Positions 12,171 to 24,423 are shown, counted from the stretch's first letter. The stretch: 64,000 nt of DNA from Adiantum capillus-veneris (GCA_014529385.2 CM043952.1:68765370-68829369), one strand, 5' to 3'. Notes: a model not told the origin generated them from the sequence alone. A program made the numbers and translations.

Positions 12171-12602
12171 TTTTAGAAGCCCCGATTAGGATTAGGCCTA
12201 ATCAAGTTTATTTGAAGGAATAAAAGATTATGCATATTTTTATTTTTTTTAATGAGGGTGGGTCTCTCTTGTCCTTTGAGTCACATGGATGTGGGCTCAA
12301 GGGAAGAGAATTATTGAGGATGAAAGGAGAGAGGATTGAGTGAATAATTTGGGAGTGCCTACTCTAGTAGAGGGTGCATTTTATAATAAGGTTAGTGGTT
12401 AGTAGTTAGTAATTATCACTAAAAAATATTTACAAAATCATTCACCAAATGGTGAGATATATGATGAGAAAAGTTAGAGAAGGGATGAGCTTGTAAAGAG
12501 AGGTTGAAGATTTAGAGAAGTTGACATTCACCTCTTTACAACACCGGAAGAAGAAGCAGTCAGCATGGCGAAGCAGCGCGTGTCGATGAAGCTATGTTAT
12601 TT

Positions 12603-12607
12603 CAAAC
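12603..12607. repeat. Target-site duplication of element B, left copy
   Basis: CAAAC here matches CAAAC at 18465-18469, directly abutting the two ends of element B. Confidence 0.85.
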
Positions 12608-12900
12608 TGTTAACCCTCACGGCACACGGACATCCTATGATCTATAAACGTTGTATTATTTAGAGTCAGGTACCGGGCTTGTCGGACCAATAGGAAAAGG
12701 GTAAGAGTGATCGTCGATGAGAGGCGCACTTTAACTTGGACATTCAAGGGATTAGTTGGCTAAGCATGGGCGCCCAAGTGTGAATGGGGTGAGCTCCTAT
12801 AAAAGCCAACTAAACCTAATTTTTACTCATTATCTCATTTGTGCATTAGAAGAGTGCTCTTGCTCCATCTCCATCTCCATCTTCTTCTTCTTCACCTCCT

Positions 12901-12946
<46 letters not shown>

Positions 12947-13180
12947 TGTGTGCGATCGAGCATTACGAAGGCATGACGGCGACGAAGCGGTTGAGCGCGG
13001 CACGACTGCAGCTTCTTCTTCATTGTGGCGAGGAATCCACCACGAAGGCGAGCGTAGAGCGGTGAGTGACACACCATTTGTTCTCTTGAGCTTGCTAGTT
13101 TAGGCTTGTTGTGTGCTTGGGGCCGTTTGTGGCTCGCACACGGTGTATTGGCAAGTCTCTTGCTTCGACAGTGCGGCAAG
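12608..13180 (+). repeat. 5' LTR of element B, last bases missing
   Basis: Starts TGTTAACCCTCACGG and matches 17887-18455. LTR 2 continues GAGCGCACA to its end at 18464, but here the match stops after GCGGCAAG at 13180 and is followed directly by internal sequence. The last 9 bases and the expected primer-binding site appear deleted. It contains a GT/GA microsatellite near 12901-12938. Confidence 0.9.
12798..12805 (+). promoter_or_regulatory. TATA box in 5' LTR of element B
   Basis: TATAAAAG, repeated at 18077-18084 in the 3' LTR, is preceded by GAGCTCC. It is placed as expected for the LTR promoter. Confidence 0.7.
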
Positions 13181-13270
13181 ATAAGCTCTAGACCCTCAGC
13201 GGGGACACAAGGTAGCACCACCCAAGACCCTAAAATAGCCGCTAGTGATTCCTCCTCCGACTCAGAAATC

Positions 13271-16200
13271 ATGGAAGCATACCCTACCCAAAACACTGAG
13301 AGAGAAGGCCATGCACCTCCCGAAGCTCCACAGCCTAGTACTAGTATGTTTAGCCGTTTCATGGAAACATTAGGTAGAGCTACTCGCTCGGAACCTGATG
13401 CAAATGAAGCACACGAAGGGGGTGGGGAAGTGGAATCTCCTTTCACATCGCACGTGGACCCCACACCCCCAAAGAGTGTCCATGTGGATATCCTACCAAC
13501 TTCTTACCAAGAAGGCCCTGTTGAGCTGCCTCCTTCAGAAGTTCCCTCTAGAGTACCGTTGGTGACAAGTAAAACCACAGGGAGCAACATTGCTTCTACC
13601 TCACAAGAAACCGTTAACACGTCGACTCTGGAAGGATTGTTCATTAATGATCATTGGACATACGACCTCCACACTGAGGTGTTGACGGATCTACACTCTG
13701 GCCACGCCCACCATGTAGGATGGATAGAGATTGTACAATCCACCTCTAGTGCCACGAGCATCGAAGATCAACAGAAAATGATCTGTAATGTTATCCATGG
13801 CATTATTCAATCAGAAAGGCAAAACCGAGGGGTAAATATACTCTCAACTAGCCCCATGAGATTTCTGGATACGAGCAAGGCTCAACAGCCTACTCTATCA
13901 CAAATGGAGACTCCTCTAATGAGCCCCATGGACCCATCTTACGTCATTTCACCTGGGGTCTCTATGCAATCTGAGCCTCCGAGCGACAACTTTAGCTTCC
14001 CTAACTTGGCTCAACCCTCTATTAAGGAAAACCCAGTGCTCACTCCAGGGATAAGCCTGACAGAGAATGTACCGATGACATCTACGGTTAGCGCAGTGCC
14101 ACTACCTAGTGTCGTAGTACCTAATATGGGGCCTCGACCGTATGTGCCTCTAGCCCCTTATGCACACATGGCCCCCACACCTCCAATTGTACCACTTGCT
14201 TATGCTCCTCGAGTGCCGCTCCCTAGCTCTTATCTGAGTGGACCTATGCCCGGTTATGTTCCATATCCTGCATCATCCACACAAATGCCAAGACCGGTAC
14301 CCGTTCCTCTCCCACATATGATTCCAAGAGTACCTCCACCGGCCCTGCCTCCTCACATAGGTGACTTGGCAGCGTTTGCTCAAACCATAGGTTGATCTAT
14401 CGCGGAAAATATGCTTCATGCATCTGATAGAGATCCTAGAAGTAAGGCAGTACAAATTGCCAAACTCACGCAAAAATTCAATGCGGACGAAGATGCTAGA
14501 AAACACATTGAAGTGTTTGAACAAGTATGTGATTCCTTAGGGGAACGCAACGAACTACATAAGTGCAATGCCTTAAGCTTGACATTAAGTGGGAAGGCTG
14601 GAGATTGGTATAGGACCCTAAGGGTGGACGAGAAAACAATCTACCCTACCCTTCGAAGGTTGTTTCTAAAGGAGTATATATGAGAAGGTGTGCTTTGGGG
14701 TGTAGCATCTCAGCTACAGAAGGCCGAACGTAAGGAAGGAGAGTCAGTAAGGGACTTCATTAGTCGTCTAAAGCACTTAAACTCTCGCTGCCCTATAAAT
14801 GAGCGCTTCAATAATAACCAACTGCTTGATCGATTCATTCGAGGGTTGAGGAATGAAGGAATCTATAATGGACTAGTGATTAGAGGTATCACAACCTGGG
14901 AAGATGTCACTGCCAATGCAATCCAATTAGAGGACAACTTGATGATAGCAGGCATGAGGGTGTCTACTGACACGAGATCCACTAGCTCACAAGCCATTGA
15001 GTATGAACCCATGACTGCAAAGCCCATTGCCAATGAGCCAAAGGTATTTGAGACATTCTTGACAGACCTCACCAAGGCAATCCAAGAGTCTCTTAAGGAT
15101 AATCGACCCCCTCAAAATAGTCACATGTATCCAAGAAGGGAGCAACAATGGTGTTCCATTTGCTTAGGTCCACATAGCACTAGTGAGTGCCCTACGTTTA
15201 GAGTAAAATTTAATGGAACTTGCAACGCATGTGGTAGGTATGGTCACCAAGCTAAGGATTGTTTAATGATCAAACGTATGATGGCAAATAGACCACTTGT
15301 AGCCTGGACGGATGCGCCTCGAGCTCCTGTATTGATGCCTACTCCACCTGTTGAGCAACTACCGCAAAACATGGTTCCTAGATCTCAAAATGTTGTACAA
15401 GCTACACCGCTACCACCTCCTGTGCTAGGACCGCAGCCCCCGCATCCAAGAGTCGCCCCTATGAACCAAGTGGGTTGCGAGCCATCAAATGCTTATCCAG
15501 ATAGCTTTGAGGAGGAAATAGACATTAGTATTGCCTACGGACTTGATACATTGGAAGAGTGTCCTATATACTACATGGAAGATTGTTGGGGGCAAGTCAA
15601 GCCGGTTTATCAAGCTGCTGCTCTCGCATCCAGAGGTCAAAATATCAACACCCAGGCTAGGAGGCCACCTCTTCAATGCTACGAGTGTGGTGGACCACAT
15701 CGAGCAGCGGAGTGCCCTATTAGGCTGCAAAAGAATGTTGCACAGATGCAAATGAATCAAGGGAGCACGTCTGCAATGCCAATACTCACATGTAATTGTT
15801 GTGGCATAGATCACTTGATTGCCCAATGCCCCTATAACCCAAATGCGCCTAAAATCACACCCCTGAATTTGGTCGAAATTGCTAGTGTGACATTGCCAAT
15901 ACCACCCGTCGCACCCGCTTATGCGATTACACGGTCCATGCTTCAAGGGCCAGGCCATATCCTCGAAGAGAGAGATACCGCGTCAATTATCCAAGCAAAG
16001 AAAAAGAAGACACGAAGGAAGAAGTCGCAGAATACGGAAAATTCAAAGCCAAGTTCCAAAACAAACATAGGAACAGGAGATGACCCCGTGTATATGAATG
16101 ACCTCGAGGATGATTCAGATTCAGTCGAGACAATGGAGACTAGAACCAATACCACAAAGGGAAAGACCGACAAAGAAAACCGTAACATGGAACCAAATGA

Positions 16201-16642
16201 AAACCGAATAAGAGAAAACCATAAAGAGCCTCTGAAAACACCACAAGTGTTTCTGAATCCAATCCAAGACCCCCAAGATAAACCGCAGGGGCAAAAAGGG
16301 AAGAATCGTAAAAAGAAGATTGGGACGTACCCAAACCCAGTAGACGAGATTGAGCAGGTGAAACATCTAAGAGGTTTAATGGAGGAGACTCAAAGGAAAC
16401 TAGAACCAGAACCCATGCATGTCAAAATTCATGACACAGTGTTTCCCACGCAAGTTCATCCACCCCACATGAATTATAGACCGTTAGCCATATCTAGTAT
16501 CATCCAAGAAGGGAATGAGGACGGGACATCAGAAAGTGAGCATACACCCTTCTTGTTGGAAAGGATGTTTAACGAAGGAATACCTGATCCCATTGAGGAA
16601 TATGAGATTCCATCCTCACCAGTTCCTAGATGTGCCTCCTAG
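13271..16642 (+). pseudogene. Large gag of element B, two nonsense codons
   Basis: A single frame of 1,124 codons from ATG 13271 to the stop at 16642 is interrupted only by TGA at 14393-14395 and TGA at 14681-14683. The N-terminal third is Pro/Ser-rich (to about 14390). The gag core follows, with GKAGDWYRTL and an LLDRFIRGLRNEG motif. Four zinc knuckles come next: CSICLGPHSTSEC (about 15153), CNACGRYGHQAKDC (about 15220), CYECGGPHRAAEC (about 15679) and CNCCGIDHLIAQC (about 15792). Three have the shortened C-X2-C-X3-H-X4-C spacing. The C-terminus is highly charged with a Lys/Arg cluster (KKKKTRRKK) that could bind RNA or act as a nuclear signal. Both stops could be CGA-to-TGA mutations. An upstream frame reaches back into the LTR, but ATG 13271 is the first good start after it. 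Confidence 0.88.
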
Positions 16643-17873
16643 AGGTATTGTTTGTGTTTCATAGTGTGTACAGGAACGTGTTGCTATTGATAGGATTTGG
16701 ACGTTCATGGAACCTTTCTCTCGTTCACACTTCAAATCAAGCGCGACCATCAACACAAACAGGTGTTTCTTGTCCATTAGCATCCATGTTTGTCTGCTTT
16801 GATTGTGATTGGTAGCATAATATTCAGCGCATTGGCTTAGTATCAAACATTTAATTCAATGTAATGTTTTGTCATAATCACTTGTCTAGGTTTAAAAATC
16901 AAGCAGTCCGACTAAGCTAGTTTGACCAAGCTAGGTATTAGAAATCTTCTCTTAATACCATGGGGAATGCCTTCCTAATAAGCAATGGTTACTTAGGTTC
17001 TTAATCCGATTTAGGCAGCATTGTATGAAATGTACTAGGGCTTTCTAGTGGGCTTAACCCTATTGACCTTTAGTTTAAGTATTATAAAGGGAGTTTACTA
17101 ATGTGATGAGCCTGGGGAGGGTAACAGTGTTATATGACCCCCCAAAGTTACAAATTAAAATGCTAAAAATGAACAAGCAAAAAATCAAAGTGCCACAATG
17201 TAAAATTTTAAGCTGGAAGAGAAATCCCTGCTTAAATTGGTACTTCACTCACATGTATCGCCTATGGTACTAGAGCCCTAGAGGTTCCCAGTGTGGGCCC
17301 TTTTCATCGAAAAGCAAAAAACCCAAGGCATACAAAATAAGCACACACATCATAATTGAATCAATGTGAAAAGACTTTGGGGGGTCAAAGAAAAAGTAAT
17401 CAGTCAGGCGATGATTTCATGAGAAATTCCTTTTATGGTAGCTTAACTACAAGGTTTTCTAGATATAGCCTCTAGTCAGCCCTCGAACATGAATACTTGG
17501 CTCTCGCGATTAAACAACTTAATTGACTAATGAAAATTAAGAAGCTTACCCATGGTATTAATATTCGATCTCTAGTGCCTTTCGACCGTCAAATTAGCGA
17601 CCTCAGACTTGTTTAATTTTTTACCTTTACATCTGTTTATGCATTTGATTACATTGCAATTTAATGTTCATTGCTAACAAATTGTTTGAAATTCTTTTAC
17701 CAATCAATTTTTCTACCTAAAACTGCATATGCTTTTTAAGAGAATGCAATTACTGTGCCAATGTTGTTTGATTTTGCAGTGACTGAAGAAGGCTAAGGAC
17801 ATTCATTTCAAATGCTCTTCCACCTCGACGAACCAGCTTCAACTCAATAGCTTCCGAGGACGGAATCTACATC
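16643..17873 (+). other. Noncoding 3' internal region of element B
   Basis: About 1.2 kb between the gag stop and the polypurine tract. I see no pol motif in any frame and no repeat. Confidence 0.7.
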
Positions 17874-17884
17874 AGGAAGGGGGG
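17874..17884 (+). promoter_or_regulatory. Polypurine tract of element B
   Basis: AGGAAGGGGGG lies two bases upstream of the 3' LTR start (TGTTAACC at 17887), the standard site for plus-strand priming. Confidence 0.85.
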
Positions 17885-17886
17885 CA

Positions 17887-18179
17887 TGTTAACCCTCACG
17901 GCACACGGACATCCTATGATCTATAAACGTTGTATTATTTAGAGTCAGGTACCGGGGTTGTCGGACCAATAGGAAAAGGGTAAGAGTGATCGTCGATGAG
18001 AGGCGCACTTTAACTTGGACATTCAAGGGATTAGTTGGCTAAGCATGGGCGCCCAAGTGTGAATGGGGTGAGCTCCTATAAAAGCCAACTAAACCTAATT
18101 TTTACTCATTCTCTCATTTGTGCAATAGAAGAGTGCTCTTGCTCCATCTCCATCTCCATCTTCTTCTTCTTCACCTCCT

Positions 18180-18214
<35 letters not shown>

Positions 18215-18464
18215 GAGAGTGTGTGTGCGATCGAGCATTACGAAGGCACGACGGCGGCGAAGCGGTTGAGCGTGGCACGACTGCAGCTTCTTCTTCATCG
18301 CGGCGAGGAATCCACCACGAAGGTGAGCGTAGAGCGGTGAGTGACACACCCTTTGTTCTCTTGAGCTTGCTAGTTTAGGCTTGTTGTGTGCTTGGAGCCG
18401 TTTGTGGCTCGCACACGGTGTATTGGCAAGTCCCTTGCTTCGACAGTGCGGCAAGGAGCGCACA
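17887..18464 (+). repeat. 3' LTR of element B
   Basis: Starts TGTTAACC and ends GCGCACA, directly followed by the TSD CAAAC (18465-18469). This copy retains the terminal 9 bases missing from the 5' LTR. Confidence 0.92.
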
Positions 18465-18469
18465 CAAAC

Positions 18470-21273
18470 CTTGGAAAATTCATGATAAAAGCCTTCATTT
18501 GCAGAGGTTATCTTTGGATTTTTGCTGATTTTTTGAAGTTCTTTACAAAGTTGAAGAGAGTATGGTAATATGGACATATATGTAGAGAGAAAGGGGGACA
18601 CATAGGGTGTAGAAATGGAGGATGAAGGCTATGGAGGTGTGAGAGATGTGGCAATGGTGAAGAGGGTGAATTAGGACATGGGAGTTGCAGGTTTGGGAGT
18701 GGGAAGGAGAGGAAGGAGTGTGTGTGAAAGAGAAAAATGATAAAGTGGAAGAGGGAGTGTGGCTGCATAGCATGGGAAAACTGGGGTCCACCAATAAAAT
18801 CATAGCTCACAGCTCGTAGCTCAAAAAAATATGAAAAAATTTGAGGTGAAAGTTCAGCTTACGAGCTACAACTTTTGTTTGTATCACCTTTTCAAATTCG
18901 GGGAGCATGTGATCTTTAAAAATTCAGCAAAACCGATTGTTTTTCCCATTGCACAAGGTCCTTGTGAGGTCCTTCTTTGGATGATTTTTTTGAATACCTC
19001 CAAGAGTGAGCTCCCCATGGTGCATGCATGCATGCCACATACCCTTGACCTTATTTGGTAGGTCTATAATTGAAGATATTGTTGACATCATGATATAAGT
19101 GAATAGTACAACTAAGAAAATCAAATATTTAGGGGTCTAAAAAAATATGTACATGTCAAATATAAATAATACAGGTGGAAAAAATATAAAGGGGTCAAAA
19201 TAAATATCTCTCATTATAAATCTACCATAAAAAGATGAATATTTTTGGTGTTCTAATTTATGAGAGTAAAAGAGAATAGGTGTAGGAAGGAAAAATCACA
19301 AGAGTGAAAAAATATACACATAAATAAAACTAGTTTTTTTGGATTTTTGTTGGGATGGAGTTACACAAAAAATAAGAGAAGCTCGCATGAAATTATTTTT
19401 ATATGGAATAAAGAGTATGCAAAATGGTAAGAAAAAATATGGTAATGGTGAGTCAATGTACATAGCATAAATAACACACCATAGGTAGAAATATTTAAAT
19501 AAATACCAAAATAATTATGAAAAATCCTTTTATTTAGGCCCTATATACAATGAAATATTTACACACAAATGGGCCATAATATACTTATATTTTTTATATT
19601 TTTTATTTTTTTGGCTCAACTAGTCCAGTGACTAGCTAATTAAGGGTTTTTAAGAAGATATGGGAAAAGTCCACTAACTCACACACACCTATATACAGTG
19701 AAATGGTAGGGATAGCCACAGTGTTAACTCACTATGGCAATTACAGAGAGCCGAAAAATGGCTATCAGTGTCAATTTACACTCGACCGACTCCTAATTAA
19801 TTCCTACAGAGGTCTCTATTAATTGTCTAAGTCACAGCCTTCAAGAGTGCATAAGAGGAAACTTCCTACAACGCTTTCTAAAGCCGAACACCCATCAAAC
19901 GATCTCGAAACACCATAGAACTTGAAGGAGACCCTACTAATACCAATAGGTCGCTCTCCCTAAGGTCTATGAACCAAAATCCCAACCCAAAACACCCGGT
20001 ACAAAATCACGTAGGATGTTTGGCCAAAATTTGCAGGTCTTCATTTCCGAAATCTAAAGTACCTAATGTGTAGTTCTACTCAATGTGAACACATGGATAT
20101 GCTGCAATGCCAAATCGGACAACGTATACTCACCAAATCACCAGATGAAGCTCGTAGAAGGAGCTCGCAAAAACGGACCGTACGCGCGCAATGTAGGTAT
20201 CGGCGCATATCTCTCGTCGAGGGCAACATGCTGCTCTTCTCCGCACTCGATTCCGACCACCGGTGCACACGTAGCATCAAGATGAAGCTCACACTCTCTC
20301 TCGTACACAGTATGCTCACTCACAGACTTCAAAATCTTGTTTTTAAAATGACAAAAGGTCCTTCCATTAAGGTCAAAAAGTGGTATATATACCTTACAAT
20401 TCTCAAACCCTAAAGTTCCAACATCAACCATCTACTCAATCTAACTATCAAAACTGAAATACAATCTGGAAACTTCTGTAAGTCCCAATATTTTCAAGGT
20501 AAAAAATCGGGGTTCCTCAATAAATGAATAATTACAAAAAAATGATAATCCTCCGAGTAGTTAGTCTCCGTGGGGCGTCTCCAGCTTCTAACATTAAGCA
20601 AACGAGCTTGAGGTGGGAACCTGGCCCAAGCTTGAAGTGCTCGTGGTGCTTGTAGACTAAGGTGCTTGAGGTGCTTGATGAATAAGGTCCTTGAGGTGCT
20701 TGTCATGTTTTATGACTAAGGTGCTTAATGGGCTTCATTGAAGACTAAGGTGCTCAAGGGGTGAGGTGTTCCAAAGTCAACATGATTCCTACAAGAAGGG
20801 GGGCGAGCCCTGAAGCTAGGGGCATGAGAGAGAACACACAGAGACTCACTCAAGGCAAGCCCAAGACCGAAGAGGCAACAAGGACACATGTGTAGGCGCC
20901 AATTGTACTCTCACATGCACCCCATGTGTAGCCAGCTTTGTGTAGACATATCCAAGTAGAAGTCGGCCATTGACTATTGACCACCGGCCAACCAACCATT
21001 GACTACTGGCCACCGACTAGTCATTTTTAATTACTTTCTAGCCACTGTTCGACCAAGATATTTCTATGGAAAAGAATATGAATTTTTGGCTTTTCAGCGA
21101 GTTTTTTTTCTAATGCACGATGGCTTCTCCTCATAACGGGGGCCATATAAATGTGCATTTTTTAGAATAAATATTACAAGGGGTGAATCAAGATCCATAC
21201 TTAGAATATATTCACCATACCTTTGTTGTGTTCACTCTCCTCTCCCCTAAATTTGATGGCTTGGTATTTTTCA
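18470..21273. other. AT-rich noncoding stretch
   Basis: No coding frame with recognisable content. It may include the remainder of the LTR of element A. Between about 20630 and 20770 a short imperfect repeat of AAGGTGCTTGAGGTGCTTG recurs, and 20960-21030 holds a short repeat around CCATTGACTA. Nothing else identified. Confidence 0.5.
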
Positions 21274-22119
21274 TCAAGTCATCCACTCTTTTTGGGAGAG
21301 AAGGTACAACCCCTCTAGATTGGAGCCTTGCTCCGGTAGACTAGGTGTGCTCCCGCCCAGATTTGGGGATGCAGAACCCTAGTCTACTCATTTACTAGGC
21401 CCTTGGACGAGTGTTGCATGAAGTGCACAAGCATATCAAACATTTTAGTGACATTTTCATTCAATTTTGAAAAATTAGACTCTAAAATAGTCATGCATGT
21501 TTGCAGTTCTCTAAACTCTTCGATGTCAAGCAACTCGTAGCTATCATTTGACCTTGGTTTCGTGTGGGTGTCCTCCATGAGAGTAGCCGATCATGGGGGA
21601 TTGGCCAATGGTACTTGTGCATGATTTTTAAAATCAAACATATGTTGCCTGTCTCAATGTCCAAATCCATGGCGATTTTGTATCGTGCTAGCAAGAGAAA
21701 AAAAACACCTTAAAAAGCATTGTCGATTGAGAACCGTTGGAACCACCGCACTGAGAGATAATTAGCCGTGCTAATGTCAACACTGCTAAGTTGCAAAGAA
21801 ATGCCAATGTCGATATTGAACTATCGGGTCGAATTGTCCAATTGTTAACCTTGCTGGTTTTCACACACCCGTCGAAAAAGACCAAGTCGATTCCGACTAC
21901 TAAAATCCAGAATATTTTGTTAGATTCCGTCGTCTTCCCCTCGAGCCTAGCCCACCGCTTGAACCTCCAAATCGTTTGTTGATGTTGGTGATTCGTCTAG
22001 CAATGAAACCTTGACCTTATAAAAACATGTAGGGGACTATGATTCTCTGTATACTTTCTGAAATTGCAAAAAATTGGCCAAATTTCTTTGCCCTAGAAGA
22101 CTATGTTACCACTTGAAAA
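21274..22119 (-). repeat. Arm 1 of a long inverted repeat; retroelement leader/gag-start fragment
   Basis: On the minus strand this matches 63119-64000 over its whole length. It encodes a short frame with MEDTHTKPR, NDSYELLDIEEFREL and a coiled-coil-like LESNFSKLNENVTKM, ending at a stop near 21384. This resembles the N-terminal leader of a retrotransposon gag rather than a host protein. No LTR or pol sequence is attached on either side. Confidence 0.75.
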
Positions 22120-22701
22120 GCTAAACCAAACGATTCTACATTGTGGGAGGGTGATGTTTTAAGTTAGTCCAAGCAAGAAAAATTCATCGCTGCCTGAGCG
22201 ATGAAGGTCTGAGCGATGAAAGTCTGAGGGTAAGTAACGCAGCAAAAATCTGAGGGTAACGCGAGGTTTGCATGAGGGCGTCTCATTGGACGTCTGGCTG
22301 ACGGTGCTGGGTTTTGAAGCAAGGGCTGTGACTGTGTTGAAGGACAGCAAAGAAGAAGTCCGCCTCAACTACCTTGGGCCTTACCTTTAGTTTGTTTTGA
22401 GTCACTGCGCTCTCCTCGAGTGCCCGCAACTCTCTCCGGCTTCGGGTGGATTTGTGATTATTGTCTTTTATCTAAGCGACTAAGCGATTATTGATTTGTC
22501 CAGCCTGGAGTTATTTTCAAGAAAGCGATTATTGACTAAGCGATTATTATCTCTGTAAAGCTTTTTTGCCCTTAAGGTTAATCAAGTATTGTAAGGTTAA
22601 TCAAGGTTGTGTCACATGCTAATGGAGCTCGACGCTATGGTCGTAAGTGAAAATATTGTCGAATTTTCACAAATGTTAGCGGGGCAAGTAAAATTTCCGA
22701 A

Positions 22702-23905
22702 ATGGAGTTAGCCGTGCCGATGGATGGAGGTGACAGTTCGATCCTGAGACTGTTTTACGATGCGAAAATGTCGAGCCCCAATTCGCCAAAGGTTTCAACC
22801 ATGAAAGAGGACAAAATTGTCTCGATTGAAAAAGTTGCCTCTGAGGAAACAAAAGAGAAAATGGGCTCAGCTCAAGGGTTCGAATTCGAGGTAAAAACCC
22901 TCAAAGACGGAGGTCCTCAGGGTCCCATCTGTACAAACGTAAATAAAGCGTCAAGTGCATTTGCAGCTCGCAGGCCAGGCATCTCGTTTGCTAGCATACT
23001 CAGGGGGCCTAACTCTAAGGATTGTGGAAAAGGCTCATCAGAAGGGTTGTCGAGTGAAGGAGAGATTGGAAAACTTCAGAATACAAGAGCTAGACTTCAA
23101 CAAGAGCTCAAGGAAGTCAACAAAATGATTGAGTCCGGCGGACCCAACAACAACAAAAGAACTTCCTCCCAAATAGAATATAGTGGACTGGTTGATGACG
23201 GGTTGGCAGATCGGGCCTTTTCTGCTTTAAAAAAGTCTTTGCCACAGCAGGTGGAGGTTGCCGAGGCTATTACTGTAGCGATTCCACCAACACTTATAAA
23301 AAAACATTTAGCTAGGCAAGCTAAGCTAATGCTTGTATTTGGGTTCAGTGGATGAATCCCAAACAGGTTTGAGATGATTCAATGGCTTCAGGGCCCTCAA
23401 ATTCTTGGTCATGGAGGAGCAATTGAAAGTACTTTTTACCTAGCTAAAGGATTTTGTTCAGTGAGATTCAATGAGGCCTCCGATGTGGAAAAGATCCTTG
23501 ACAAAGGGCCCCTAGTATTTAATAGGACTACAGTTTGTGTGGTGCCTTGGGAGCCAGTGTTCGTCTCAGCTGAATCTCTACAAGGGTTTCATCCGGTCTG
23601 GGTTGAGTTTGTGGGACTGCCTAGCTGGCTGTGGGAAAATCTCGGGATGCTTGCTAGTCAATTGGGCACTCCCTTATTTGTACCTAGCAAGAGAGGGTTT
23701 GGCAGAACCTCAAACAGGGTTTGTATAGGCTGGGATGTGTCTAAAACGCCACCTAAGAGCATGGTAATCAATGTCGGAGCTGGGCTTGTTACTATTCCGC
23801 TCAACTTTGGAACATACTTTGGAGCATGTTTTGAATGCAACAACTTTGGACACTTTGCCAAGGATTGCCCCTTGACGTCTAATGGTACAGTAGCTCCGAC
23901 AGCAT
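22702..23905 (+). pseudogene. LINE ORF1: DUF4283 and zinc-knuckle RNA-binding protein
   Basis: Plant L1 ORF1 proteins bind the element RNA. The N-terminal part (22702-23355) is low-complexity with a short coiled coil (LQNTRARLQQELKEVNKMI). One in-frame TGA at 23353-23355 separates it from the DUF4283-like domain (IPNRFEM, GFCSVRF, PVWVEFVGLP). A C-X2-C-X4-H-X4-C knuckle, CFECNNFGHFAKDC, is at about 23830-23871. The stop sits where FSG-R-IPNRF would be expected, consistent with CGA to TGA. A second stop (TAG) ends the frame at 23905, and further broken frame follows to about 24180. Confidence 0.85.
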
Positions 23906-24423
23906 AGGCCCCTAGCGAAATGGAAACCCGGATGGAAGGGCTAGAGAAGCAGGGAGGCAGTAACGAAGGGGCAAATGCAGGGAAGGATAAAGAAGGTATG
24001 ATGGATACAAAAATGCAGGAAAAGATTGTGGAGGAATCGATTCCCATACAATGAATTTCTGAAGGTGCATGCAATAATAATATGATCATTACTCCCGCTA
24101 CTACCCCCAAATTTATGACAGTGACAACGGTGTGACGGCTGTTCAAGTCCCTGGTCTGAAAAGAGCCAAAAGGGTGAAGGCAATGGTAAGAGACTTCAAA
24201 GTGCTTCAAGTTGCGAGATCACTTGAGGTGAAAGGATCTAATCCATCCTCCACCCCTTTGAAAGGAGGGGGTTCACTCTCCCACTGCACAATCCATTTGT
24301 AGCATTGCATGAAAAGAAATCCCCCGACTTGGAACCCACAGATTCTCCTGAGACCAAGGAGAGGGGGGGGGATGATTTAGATGCTGAAGAATTCGTTCCT
24401 CTATCCCAATGAACCCCTCATTA

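Larger units (their letters stand above)
1..12607 (-). mobile_element. Ty3/gypsy retrotransposon A, partial, minus strand
   Basis: Read on the minus strand the order is LTR (from 11218), primer-binding site, 1.8-kb leader, gag, protease, reverse transcriptase, RNase H, integrase and a pol extension running to the left window edge. The 3' LTR is not in the window, so the element is longer than 11.2 kb internally. All coding parts are recognisable by motif but interrupted by stops and frameshifts, so this copy is dead. The order PR-RT-RH-IN is that of Ty3/gypsy. There is no chromodomain and no second RNase H, so I do not place it in the chromovirus or Tat groups with certainty; the primer-binding site is of the type used by Athila/Tat elements. 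The outer LTR edge is hidden by the insertion of element B at 12608. Confidence 0.88.
11218..12607 (-). repeat. 5' LTR of element A, outer edge not defined
   Basis: The inner edge at 11218 starts TGTTGGACGG on the plus strand, that is, the LTR ends in CA next to the primer-binding site. A minus-strand TATA box sits at 12160-12170. The second LTR is off the window, so the outer edge cannot be set by comparison; element B interrupts at 12608 and the LTR may continue after 18469. Confidence 0.7.
12608..18464 (+). mobile_element. Gag-only LTR retrotransposon B (TR-GAG type)
   Basis: Two direct LTRs of about 573 and 578 bp differ at roughly a dozen bases by eye, and a 5-bp TSD (CAAAC) flanks them. 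The internal region encodes only a large gag frame; no protease, RT, RNase H or integrase motif is present in the 4.7 kb between the LTRs. This is the architecture called TR-GAG: non-autonomous elements with a gag domain only. The gag knuckle region and what follows it resemble element A, so an A-type element is the natural candidate helper. The low LTR divergence makes it one of the younger insertions here, and it interrupts the older element A. Confidence 0.9.

Noticed and set aside
12892-13464. A 190-codon minus-strand frame
   Set aside because: It crosses the LTR-gag junction of element B antisense and is partly microsatellite-encoded (Ser-Leu and Thr-His runs).
22702-23905. A host zinc-knuckle gene
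   Set aside because: The DUF4283 plus knuckle, followed by an APE endonuclease frame in order, is the plant L1 ORF1-ORF2 layout.
23658-24209. A 183-codon minus-strand frame
   Set aside because: It is antisense to the LINE ORF1 and has no recognisable domain.
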